From Verrucomicrobiales bacterium (GTDB lineage Bacteria; Verrucomicrobiota; Verrucomicrobiia; Verrucomicrobiales; DEV007), in NCBI GenBank assembly GCA_022424805.1, contig JAKMGR010000538.1, positions 1 to 7,390 on the forward strand: a stretch of DNA of 7,390 bases, read 5' to 3'. Each line of letters begins with the position of its first letter. Position 1 is the first letter of the stretch. A program made the position numbers and the translations under genes. Of the stretch, positions 1-7,121 are shown piece by piece. Below the pieces are notes generated by a model. It saw nothing but the letters and a program-made list of their open reading frames with translations. It did no database searches and had not been told where the DNA came from.

Positions 1-533
1 CAGCGCCGATTCGAAGCTAGCTTTGCGACTTTCCCCTTTCCGGTTTCGATGTGTGGCACCGGAGTCGCTTTCTCCAAGCCCGTCTTGGCAGCATCGACAA
101 CTCGAGCCAGCGTTTTTTCATGAAACCCCTCCGTGATGACACGATGAGGCGAACCGAGCTCTCGCAAAATTCGATCTGCCGTCAGATCCCCCATCGGAGT
201 ATCATGCTGATGGATTGCCGAAAGGAGGACACGTTCCCGAGTCGTCCCCGCAGCGGTGGCGAGGCGATCCCGCCAGAGATCGTAGGTATCACTGCGAATC
301 TCGGACCAGTCCACGGCGCAAACGACGATTGGTTGGCTCTCGCTGCCGGAAAGAATAAATCCTCTCGCTTCCAACGGCGTTTCGATGGCCTCGGCTGTCA
401 CAAATTGACCCGTCAAAAGCATGTGCCCGATTGGAGGAGTAACGTCAGCTCGAAAAGTGGCGATCCGAAACCCCTCTGCCTCCGCAAAAGACACCAGAAA
501 TAAAAGAGCGAAGATTCGAAAGCAGAAGTTCAT
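1..533 (-). CDS. Secreted neutral/alkaline ceramidase-like protein, N-terminal part (C-terminus off left edge)
   Basis: An open frame on the minus strand starts at an ATG (533-531) and stays open to the window edge, giving 177 residues. Residues 1-19 form a signal peptide: a short basic start, a hydrophobic core (FALLFLVSF) and an AEA cleavage site before E20, so the protein is exported. The mature part opens with RADVTPPIG (28-36), typical of the N-terminal domain of neutral/alkaline non-lysosomal ceramidase relatives. Further on come VDWSEIRSDTYDLWRDRL (74-91) and SAIHQHDTP (105-113). H108 and H110 sit where true ceramidases have a zinc-binding HxH in a THTHSGP-like context. The HQHD variant resembles uncharacterised secreted proteins that I associate with Planctomycetota and Verrucomicrobiota. 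The substrate is unknown; amidase activity on ceramide is possible but unproven. No Shine-Dalgarno sequence precedes the start. The gene is divergent from thiC. The frame is certain; the family call is from motif recognition. Confidence 0.8.
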   Translation of the reverse strand, partial: MNFCFRIFALLFLVSFAEAEGFRIATFRADVTPPIGHMLLTGQFVTAEAIETPLEARGFILSGSESQPIVVCAVDWSEIRSDTYDLWRDRLATAAGTTRERVLLSAIHQHDTPMGDLTADRILRELGSPHRVITEGFHEKTLARVVDAAKTGLEKATPVPHIETGKGKVAKLASNRR

Positions 534-823
534 GGGTAGTTCGGGCCTGACGGTGTTATTTGTTTCGAAAAAATCGAGTTCTGTTTTACTGAGCGCGGGA
601 GATGCCCCGAGATCAAGTTCTGCGAAAAGAACGAGGGGAAAATACTAAGGAGCACGCGGTTCACTCCCAAAAGACAACAAAAGTCGGGCGGATTCAGCCT
701 GTCCATAAAGAAGTCATCCGGCGTAATTACAACCGAGACAAGTCGTTCTTATCGCAATTCGTCTCACCACGAACCAAGCCCGACTTGACGCCAGACCTCT
801 TTTCCGCCATCGTTTGCCCACTA
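534..823. other. Divergent intergenic region between the ceramidase-like gene and the thiC leader
   Basis: I see no convincing gene here. The open frames that cross it are rich in charged residues, match no family I know, and one runs into the TPP aptamer. It holds a nested hairpin at 605-638 (CCCC 605-608 with GGGG 635-638, and inside it GTTCT 617-621 with AGAAC 628-632). It also holds a perfect 9-bp inverted repeat, AAGTCGGGC (681-689) and GCCCGACTT (778-786), separated by 88 bases. The promoters for both divergent genes should lie here. Confidence 0.6.
785..813 (+). promoter_or_regulatory. Possible promoter of the thiC leader transcript
   Basis: TTGACG (785-790) matches the -35 consensus in five of six bases. 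After a 17-base spacer, CATCGT (808-813) is a poor -10 with three of six matches. A start near 820 would place the 5' end just before the TPP aptamer, which is the main reason to propose it. The -35 overlaps the right arm of an inverted repeat (778-786). This assumes sigma-70-like consensus, which is weakly tested in this lineage. Confidence 0.3.
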
Positions 824-908
824 CGACAGGGGAGCGCCTTGCGCTGAGATTTTACATCTGTGAAAGACCCTTCGAACCTGATGCAGGTAATGCTGCCGCA
901 GGGAGTCA
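824..908 (+). promoter_or_regulatory. TPP riboswitch (THI box) upstream of thiC
   Basis: The conserved THI-box blocks occur in order. AGGGGAGCGC leads into the P2 hairpin, in which AGCGC (833-837) pairs with GCGCT (841-845), and is followed by CTGAGAT (844-850), the pyrimidine-sensing side. A variable P3 comes next (TTTACA paired with TGTGAA). Then come ACCCTTCGAACCTGATGCAG, GGTAATGCTGCCG with a short GCAG/CTGC helix, and the closing CGCAGGGAGT, which read out the pyrophosphate side. P1 is short as I can fold it (GAC with GTC). The aptamer binds thiamine pyrophosphate and is followed by a terminator and thiC, so ligand binding should repress. Identification is confident; the exact 5' edge is approximate. 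Confidence 0.93.
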
Positions 909-911
909 CTC

Positions 912-2940
<2,029 letters not shown>

Positions 2941-3008
2941 TAGCAGGAACTGCCTGCCAATAGCCCCGACCTTGATGAACCATCCGGGCTCGGACGATGC
3001 CGGAACAG

Positions 3009-3072
3009 ACTACCTCTGTTCACTTCTTCCGTGCCCGCCAACTACCTCTGTTCACTTCTTCCGTGCCCGCCA
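3009..3072. repeat. Perfect 32-bp tandem direct repeat, two copies
   Basis: The unit at 3009-3040 (starting ACTACCTCTGTTC, ending GTGCCCGCCA) is repeated without a mismatch at 3041-3072. Two copies only are visible, with no spacer. The second copy ends in CCCGCC (3066-3071), which pairs perfectly with GGGCGG (3077-3082) just outside the repeat across a 5-base loop. The unit shows no internal dyad typical of a CRISPR repeat or transposon end. A recent slippage or duplication event is the simplest reading. Confidence 0.9.
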
Positions 3073-3372
3073 ATAAGGGCGGAGATGAAAACGGCAATTT
3101 AGAGAACTCCCGTAAGGCAGTTGAGCATTGGATACTCGCCGGCAAATGGAGCATGAATCTCGGTGCAGCCCAGATCCCGCTCGGCATCAAAGTGAGAAGC
3201 TTGAAGAAAACCCTTCACCCGGGCGCGAATCTCTACGCGAGCAGAACCAGAGGTTCGCCCCGCTTATCCCGAGTAAACCGTCGTCGTCTCAATTTTCGGT
3301 GATTCCAAACCAACCTCGGGAGGAGGCGGAGCAACGAACTCATTTTTTTGCACAGCTGGTAGCTGCCAATGC

Positions 3373-3388
3373 TGCGACAGCCGTCGCA
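3373..3388. other. Hairpin just beyond the 3' end of the efflux lipoprotein gene
   Basis: TGCGAC-AGCC-GTCGCA is a perfect 6-bp stem with a 4-base loop, about 30 bases past the stop codon of the minus-strand gene. A second small hairpin (3353-3365) follows in the same direction. On the minus strand the next homopolymer is an A run, not a T run, so neither is a classical intrinsic terminator. They may protect the mRNA 3' end or assist another termination mode. Confidence 0.35.
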
Positions 3389-3418
3389 AGGAAAAGGGAA
3401 AATGGATGGCTCATCGTC

Positions 3419-4951
3419 TTACTCTCTCAAATCTGCGTTTTCAACCTTGGCTGGGACTGCTGAGGCAAAAGGTGCCGGGCGCTTTTTCACCCAGCCTCCA
3501 CCCGGCTTCTCTTTTACCGGAAGCAAAGCAGGTTCCTCACAGGCAACACCCCCACCGAGGGCTCGATAGAGCGCGATATAATTCCTCGCCAACTGGCCTT
3601 TCGAAAGAACCGCAGTGTCTTCGCTCTGGAATTTCACTCGCTCCGTATCGATAACCCGCTGAAAATCGACCAGCCCTTCTTTGTAATTATCTCCGACCAG
3701 ACTAACCGACTCGCTCGCAGCTGATACCGCTCGGCGCAAAGCCACGAGTCGCTGTCTTTCGGTTGCCACTCCAGCCATCGCCGTCTCGACTTCTTCTACG
3801 GCCCCCAATACGGTCTTTTCATACGCACCGTAGGCCTGCATCGCACGAGCCTCCTCAACACGAATCAGATTTTTGATCTTCCCACTGCTGAAAAGATTCC
3901 ATCTCATCGATGGCCCAAAGGAATAGGCGGCGGCTCCTGCATCAGGAAGATTGGAGATGTTGGCCGCCTGTAGCTGCAATTGACCAACCAACTGAAATTT
4001 CGGATAGAGTTCTGATTCTGCGACACCGATTCCGGCAACCGTCGCTGCCAACTGTCTTTCCGCACGACGGATGTCGGGCCGTGCACGCACGAGATCAGCA
4101 GGACAGCTCACCGCATAATCACGACCCGGCTGAGGAACTGATCGCGAGCGACGCAGCGTTTCCGACACAGAATGAGGATAGCCTCCTGTCAGCGTAGCGA
4201 GGCGATTGCGCGCTGCTGCGAGTTGCCCCTGCAACTGCGGAACCGAAGCACGGGTCGTCTCCAAGTTGGTTCTCGCCTGCGCTACATCGATTTTGGAAAC
4301 CAGACCAGCGTCGAGACGATCCTGGGCGAGCTTAAGTGATGCCTGCTGGATCTTGATATTCTGATTCGCCACATGGATTCGTTCATCGAACGTGGTGTAG
4401 TCCACGTAGTTGAGCGCCACATCGGCAAAAAGAGAAACCAGCAAATCCCGGTAGTTTTCTACCTCTGCCTGATAATTGGCATCGGCGGCTTCGACTCCCC
4501 GCTTCAGCCCTCCAAAGACATCAAGTTCCCAACCCGAGTTCAAACCTGTCGTGTAGATATCCGTCGGATTAGTGGCAGGTGCAAAACCAACTCGCTCACT
4601 CTGCCTGTTCCTCGTATATTCCGCATCAGCCGCCAATGCGGGAAGCATACGACTTTTCGCGACTCCTCGTTCCGCTCGCGCCTCGACGATTCTCTGGATT
4701 GCGATTCTAAAATCCGGATTTTCTGCCCGCGCCCTTGCAATCAGCTCATTTAAGACGGGATCATTGAATCCTTTCCACCACTTTGTAAGGCAAGCGCCCC
4801 CGCTGTCGAGATGTGGCTGCACGCTCAAAGTCCACCGATCGGGCACACTCGTTTTCGGGCCGGAATAGTTGTAACCAACTGTCTCACAGCTTGTGAGAAA
4901 TGCGCCAGCCAGACAAACGGACAAGGGAATTGATAGTGAAACGTTTTTCAT
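3419..4951 (-). CDS. RND-type efflux outer-membrane lipoprotein, NodT/OprM (TolC-like) family
   Basis: This should be the outer-membrane exit duct of a tripartite efflux system: a lipid-anchored trimer forming a beta-barrel and a periplasmic alpha-helical tunnel. The start MKNVSLSIPLSVCLAGAFLTSC is a lipoprotein signal with lipobox LTSC and lipidated C22. Then comes a mature N-terminus of family type (GYNYSGPKTSVPDRW, 26-40) and WWKGFNDPVLNELIARA (58-74). Other hallmarks are WELDVFGGL (141-149), AGLVSKIDVAQARTNLE (215-231), RPDIRRAERQLAA (291-303) and YKEGLVDFQRVID (423-435). Both internal repeats typical of the family appear complete. The 510 residues are slightly long; the excess is a proline- and lysine-rich tail after ALGGG (464-468). 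No membrane-fusion protein or RND pump gene is adjacent, so this is an orphan within the window. No Shine-Dalgarno sequence is seen. The transported substrate cannot be told. Confidence 0.93.
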   Translation of the reverse strand: MKNVSLSIPLSVCLAGAFLTSCETVGYNYSGPKTSVPDRWTLSVQPHLDSGGACLTKWWKGFNDPVLNELIARARAENPDFRIAIQRIVEARAERGVAKSRMLPALAADAEYTRNRQSERVGFAPATNPTDIYTTGLNSGWELDVFGGLKRGVEAADANYQAEVENYRDLLVSLFADVALNYVDYTTFDERIHVANQNIKIQQASLKLAQDRLDAGLVSKIDVAQARTNLETTRASVPQLQGQLAAARNRLATLTGGYPHSVSETLRRSRSVPQPGRDYAVSCPADLVRARPDIRRAERQLAATVAGIGVAESELYPKFQLVGQLQLQAANISNLPDAGAAAYSFGPSMRWNLFSSGKIKNLIRVEEARAMQAYGAYEKTVLGAVEEVETAMAGVATERQRLVALRRAVSAASESVSLVGDNYKEGLVDFQRVIDTERVKFQSEDTAVLSKGQLARNYIALYRALGGGVACEEPALLPVKEKPGGGWVKKRPAPFASAVPAKVENADLRE

Positions 4952-4982
4952 GACAGTCTACAACCAGCAGACGTCGAATAAA

Positions 4983-5029
4983 TGCGTCAAACGGTCCCCC
5001 ATTTAAGGACGGTAGTGCCGCATGACGCA
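4983..5029. promoter_or_regulatory. Inverted repeat TGCGTCA / TGACGCA in the divergent gap (candidate operator)
   Basis: TGCGTCA (4983-4989) and TGACGCA (5023-5029) are perfect 7-bp inverted copies 40 bases apart, in the divergent region between the efflux lipoprotein gene (start 4951) and the DUF5069 gene (start 5134). The first arm lies 32 bases from the efflux gene start. The spacing is close to four helical turns, which would suit a regulator binding two half-sites on one DNA face. No regulator gene is nearby, and a 7-bp match can arise by chance. Confidence 0.3.
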
Positions 5030-5067
5030 AGCAGTTTCCTTGCCTCTGGTGCCTATCGAAGCATAGT

Positions 5068-5093
5068 GATACGGGCATTTCCCACACCGTATC
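5068..5093. promoter_or_regulatory. Inverted repeat GATACGG / CCGTATC upstream of the DUF5069 gene
   Basis: GATACGG (5068-5074) and CCGTATC (5087-5093) form a perfect 7-bp dyad with a 12-base spacer, 40 bases before the DUF5069 start. It could be an operator at or near the promoter, or a hairpin in the 5' leader; TTT follows the second arm but is too short for a terminator tail. Confidence 0.35.
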
Positions 5094-5133
5094 TTTCCTG
5101 TAAGCTTCCAACCAACCTCACGTCTCCCCCTCT

Positions 5134-5580
5134 ATGAAGGATTCCATCAACACTGCCCCAGACTTAACTACCGCCTATCCACGCAGTCCTCGCGTATCGC
5201 TCGGAGGATATGTCGTCGCCGCACGCTCCCTCGACAAGTGCCGCGCCGAGATCGCCGGAACGCTCGGCGAATACCACTTTGATTGCCCGCTCGACAATCT
5301 TCTCTTCGATTTCACTGGAATCTCGGCGGAACAATTCCGGGAGAAAGTTTCCACCGGTGTATCGGATGAAGACTTCGGCGATTGGCTCCGCGAAACCTCC
5401 CAAGTGAAAGAGGCTCGCGAGATCATTCAATGGAACAACGATCTTCGCTTCAAGCGGATCAGCGAAATGCCAATCGAATTGCAGGAGTTTCTCGAAGGAT
5501 ACATTGCAGAGAACCTTCCCGCTGGTCGCGTTGTCTATTACTGGTTCGACGTCTACGACATCGAAGAAGAGCGGATCTAA
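5134..5580 (+). CDS. DUF5069 family protein, unknown function
   Basis: The 148 residues are recognisable as DUF5069, a small cytoplasmic family I know mainly from Verrucomicrobiota, Planctomycetota and some other bacteria. The hallmark is the N-terminal block DLTTAYPRSPRVSLGGYVV (10-28), followed by AARSLDKCRAEIAGTLGEYH and then CPLDNLLFDFTGI. The later part has an acidic, helical look (VSDEDFGDWLRE, EFLEGYIAENLPAG) and ends in the acidic tail YDIEEERI. There is no signal peptide, membrane segment or metal-binding cluster, and the length is about what I expect for the family. No biochemical function is established that I can name. It is transcribed away from the efflux lipoprotein gene and 180 bases ahead of rpmF. 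The start is ATG 5134, preceded by pyrimidine-rich CTCCCCCTCT rather than a Shine-Dalgarno sequence. Confidence 0.9.
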   Translation: MKDSINTAPDLTTAYPRSPRVSLGGYVVAARSLDKCRAEIAGTLGEYHFDCPLDNLLFDFTGISAEQFREKVSTGVSDEDFGDWLRETSQVKEAREIIQWNNDLRFKRISEMPIELQEFLEGYIAENLPAGRVVYYWFDVYDIEEERI

Positions 5581-5632
5581 GGACGGCAGAGAACGATGAG
5601 GTAGAGCGGCCATTCAGCCATCTTGGCTCCAT

Positions 5633-5711
5633 CACCTGACCCTGTTGAGTGCCTGACCTAGCCCTGTTGGATCACAATCTCGCTGATTTTCCCCACCTTA
5701 GCCCGTTGACT
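5633..5711 (+). repeat. Degenerate repeats of a CCTGTTG-type motif upstream of rpmF
   Basis: Three related segments lie between the DUF5069 stop and rpmF: CACCTGACCCTGTTGAGT (5633-5650), a longer copy at 5651-5672 ending CTAGCCCTGTTGGAT, and CACCTTAGCCCGTTGACT (5694-5711). Each ends in a TTGA-like hexamer (TTGAGT, TTGGAT, TTGACT). The third doubles as the best -35 candidate for rpmF. They may be decayed duplications or regulator sites. Confidence 0.4.
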
Positions 5712-5733
5712 TTCTGGAATTCGGGCGTTAAGT
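5706..5733 (+). promoter_or_regulatory. Possible promoter of rpmF-plsX-fabH
   Basis: TTGACT (5706-5711) matches the -35 consensus in five of six bases. TTAAGT (5728-5733) follows after a 16-base spacer and is a weak -10 (three of six). A start near 5740 would leave a leader of about 20 bases before rpmF. Ribosomal protein genes normally need a strong promoter, so the poor -10 is a concern. Confidence 0.33.
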
Positions 5734-5760
5734 GCGCGCTCCACACCAATTTCTCAAGCT

Positions 5761-5943
5761 ATGGCAGTACCAAAACGTCGCACCTCGAAGATGAAGAAGC
5801 GCCTCCGTCGCACAGGACAGCGCTGGCGCGCCCGTAAACTCAACAAGTGTTCTGAGTGCGGAAGTGCAGCCCCTTCTCATATTGCCTGCCCAAGTTGCGG
5901 CTACTACAAGGGCCGCCAGGTGATTACTGTAGACGAGTTTTAA
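5761..5943 (+). CDS. rpmF: 50S ribosomal protein bL32
   Basis: The 60-residue protein is a typical bL32 of the large ribosomal subunit. It begins MAVPKRRTSKMKKRLRRTGQ, the basic rRNA-binding extension, and carries a zinc ribbon with C30-x2-C33 and C43-x2-C46 (CSEC and CPSC). This is the cysteine-containing, zinc-dependent form, not the zinc-free paralogue. It ends GYYKGRQVITVDEF, so it is full length. It heads the conserved rpmF-plsX-fabH cluster; the DUF177 (YceD) gene that often precedes rpmF is absent and a DUF5069 gene takes its place at a distance. There is no Shine-Dalgarno sequence before ATG 5761 (ACCAATTTCTCAAGCT), surprising for a highly expressed gene but in line with its neighbours here. 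A strong terminator hairpin follows 34 bases after the stop. Confidence 0.97.
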   Translation: MAVPKRRTSKMKKRLRRTGQRWRARKLNKCSECGSAAPSHIACPSCGYYKGRQVITVDEF

Positions 5944-5977
5944 TCCACTCGTTTTATACACACACTTTTTTGACTTC

Positions 5978-6012
5978 AAAGTCACCTCGAAAGAGGTGAC
6001 TTTGTTGTTTTC
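5978..6012 (+). terminator. Strong hairpin terminator or attenuator between rpmF and plsX
   Basis: AAAGTCACCTC (5978-5988) and GAGGTGACTTT (5993-6003) form a perfect 11-bp stem capped by a GAAA tetraloop, followed by the T-rich GTTGTTTTC (6004-6012). This is the best intrinsic terminator in the window. The T tract is interrupted by two Gs, so read-through into plsX is plausible. In this position it would keep rpmF transcripts more abundant than those of plsX and fabH. Confidence 0.85.
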
Positions 6013-6034
6013 AGGGTTGCAACGATCCGTCACA

Positions 6035-6055
6035 TCCCTCTAGTCTGTCGAGGGA
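6035..6055 (+). promoter_or_regulatory. Hairpin sequestering the plsX Shine-Dalgarno sequence
   Basis: TCCCTC (6035-6040) pairs perfectly with GAGGGA (6050-6055) across a 9-base loop. GAGGGA is the Shine-Dalgarno sequence of plsX, eight bases before ATG 6064. When folded, the helix would block ribosome binding. plsX is the only full-length gene here with a clear Shine-Dalgarno sequence. Confidence 0.45.
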
Positions 6056-6063
6056 ATATCACC

Positions 6064-7077
6064 ATGAAAATTGCATTGGATGTCATGGGGGGCGATCACG
6101 CTCCCGCTGCTATGATCGAAGGAGCTATGCTTGCCCTGGAAGACAGCGGTATCGACGTGGAAAAGCTCTTCCTAGTGGGTGATGAAGCAACTGTAGAAGA
6201 GGAGCTTTCCCACCTTTCTTACGCTCATAGTAAAATTGAAGTCGTGCATTCCGAGCAGGTTGTCGAAATGCATGAGTCGGCGGTGAAATCCGTTCGACAA
6301 AAAAAGAAGTCCTCGATCAGTGTTGCTGTTGATCTGGTTAAATCAGGCGATTGCCAGGCCGTTGTCAGTGCAGGCAATACCGGAGCTGCGGTTGCGGCTT
6401 CGACGATCAAGCTTCGCAATATCCCTGGTGTGGAGCGCGCCGGAATCGCTTCTCCCCTCCCCAACGAAAATGGCCCCTGCAATATTGTCGACGAGGGTGC
6501 CAACGTAGATTCCAAGCCATCTCACCTTCTTGGTTACGCCATAATGGGCAGCGTTTACGCCCGCCACGTCCAGGGGAAAAAGAATCCCATCGTCGGTTTG
6601 ATGTCGGTTGGCGAAGAAGACTCGAAAGGAACTGATTTCACACGAGAGGTCTTTGGCTTGCTGAAAGAATCGGGACTGAATTTCATAGGAAACGTCGAAG
6701 GTCACGATCTTTTTGAAACTCCGGTCGATGTTGTCGTTTGCGACGGATTTGTCGGAAATGTCGTCCTCAAATCCTGCGAAGCAACAGCCAAGGCGATGTT
6801 TAAGTGGCTGAAGGAAGATATCAAAGCAACCCCGATCCGACAGATGGGCGCACTCATCGCCAAAGAAGCTTTTAAAGCGACCAAAGAACGAGGAAATTAC
6901 GAAACCTACGGCGGCAGTCCCCTGCTCGGCGTGAACGGAATCTGCATCATCGGTCATGGATCGAGCAGCCCTCGTGCTGTAAAAAACGCAATCCGAGTTG
7001 CGTCTGAGGCAGTTAGCCACCATGTAAATCCTCATATTGAGGAAGAAATGGCTCGATCTGCCAGCCTCCTCGGGTAA
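6064..7077 (+). CDS. plsX: Phosphate acyltransferase PlsX (acyl-ACP:phosphate acyltransferase)
   Basis: PlsX makes acyl-phosphate from acyl-ACP and phosphate, the acyl donor for PlsY in phospholipid synthesis; it acts as a peripheral protein at the inner face of the cytoplasmic membrane. The 337 residues are full length. Family motifs are the N-terminal IALDVMGGDHAP (3-14), VSAGNTGA (101-108), the block NGPCNIVDEGANVDSKPSHL, and the C-terminal YGGSPLLGVNGICIIGHGSS (282-301). The most common version of the central block reads LLDVGANVD; here it is IVDEGANVD, a small variation. The start is well supported: GAGGGA lies eight bases upstream and the MKIALDVMGGDHAP opening is canonical. It follows rpmF by 120 bases, interrupted by a terminator hairpin, and precedes fabH by 44 bases, so plsX and fabH are probably co-transcribed. 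Confidence 0.97.
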   Translation: MKIALDVMGGDHAPAAMIEGAMLALEDSGIDVEKLFLVGDEATVEEELSHLSYAHSKIEVVHSEQVVEMHESAVKSVRQKKKSSISVAVDLVKSGDCQAVVSAGNTGAAVAASTIKLRNIPGVERAGIASPLPNENGPCNIVDEGANVDSKPSHLLGYAIMGSVYARHVQGKKNPIVGLMSVGEEDSKGTDFTREVFGLLKESGLNFIGNVEGHDLFETPVDVVVCDGFVGNVVLKSCEATAKAMFKWLKEDIKATPIRQMGALIAKEAFKATKERGNYETYGGSPLLGVNGICIIGHGSSSPRAVKNAIRVASEAVSHHVNPHIEEEMARSASLLG

Positions 7078-7121
7078 GAGTTTACCTTTCCTTTTTTTCG
7101 CTTTTCGTTCCTGATCCGAAA

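Larger units (their letters stand above)
2941..3418. other. Intergenic region between convergent thiC and efflux lipoprotein gene
   Basis: There is no convincing gene in these 478 bases. Open frames of about 100 codons exist on the plus strand, but one translates straight through the tandem duplication, another runs into the 3' end of the opposing gene, and none resembles a family I know. Two hairpins follow the thiC stop: GCAGG (2943-2947) with CCTGC (2953-2957), and AGCCC-C-GA (2962-2969) with TC-C-GGGCT (2983-2990). Neither has a T tract. Two more lie near the other gene: CAGCT (3353-3357) with AGCTG (3361-3365), and TGCGAC (3373-3378) with GTCGCA (3383-3388). Termination for both genes must occur here, but I cannot name a classical intrinsic terminator. 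Confidence 0.6.

Noticed and set aside
51..503. 150-codon plus-strand open frame
   Set aside because: It lies antisense to the ceramidase-like gene, whose minus-strand translation has a signal peptide and family motifs.
602..847. 81-codon plus-strand open frame ahead of thiC
   Set aside because: It runs into the conserved core of the TPP aptamer, has a random-looking basic composition, no Shine-Dalgarno sequence and no family resemblance.
3009..3072. CRISPR array
   Set aside because: The two units are contiguous with no spacer, and there are only two.
3009..3082. Insertion-sequence end or attachment site
   Set aside because: There is no transposase or integrase gene, no matching inverted terminal repeat, and the repeats are directly adjacent.
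2997..3302. 101-codon plus-strand open frame in the gap after thiC
   Set aside because: It reads through the 32-bp tandem repeat; since 32 is not a multiple of three, the two copies are read in different frames, and nothing resembles a protein family.
3341..3350. T7 run as part of a thiC terminator
   Set aside because: The only upstream pairing is a 3-bp GAG/CTC stem, too weak, and the site is 400 bases past the stop codon.
3128..3463. 111-codon plus-strand open frame
   Set aside because: It runs into the 3' end of the opposing efflux gene, has a low-complexity charged composition and no initiation signal.
5164..5613. 149-codon minus-strand open frame opposite the DUF5069 gene
   Set aside because: It covers almost the same span as the DUF5069 gene, whose plus-strand product is a clear family match.
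6343..7035. 230-codon minus-strand open frame inside plsX
   Set aside because: It is antisense to a fully conserved PlsX frame, with no recognisable domain or upstream signals.
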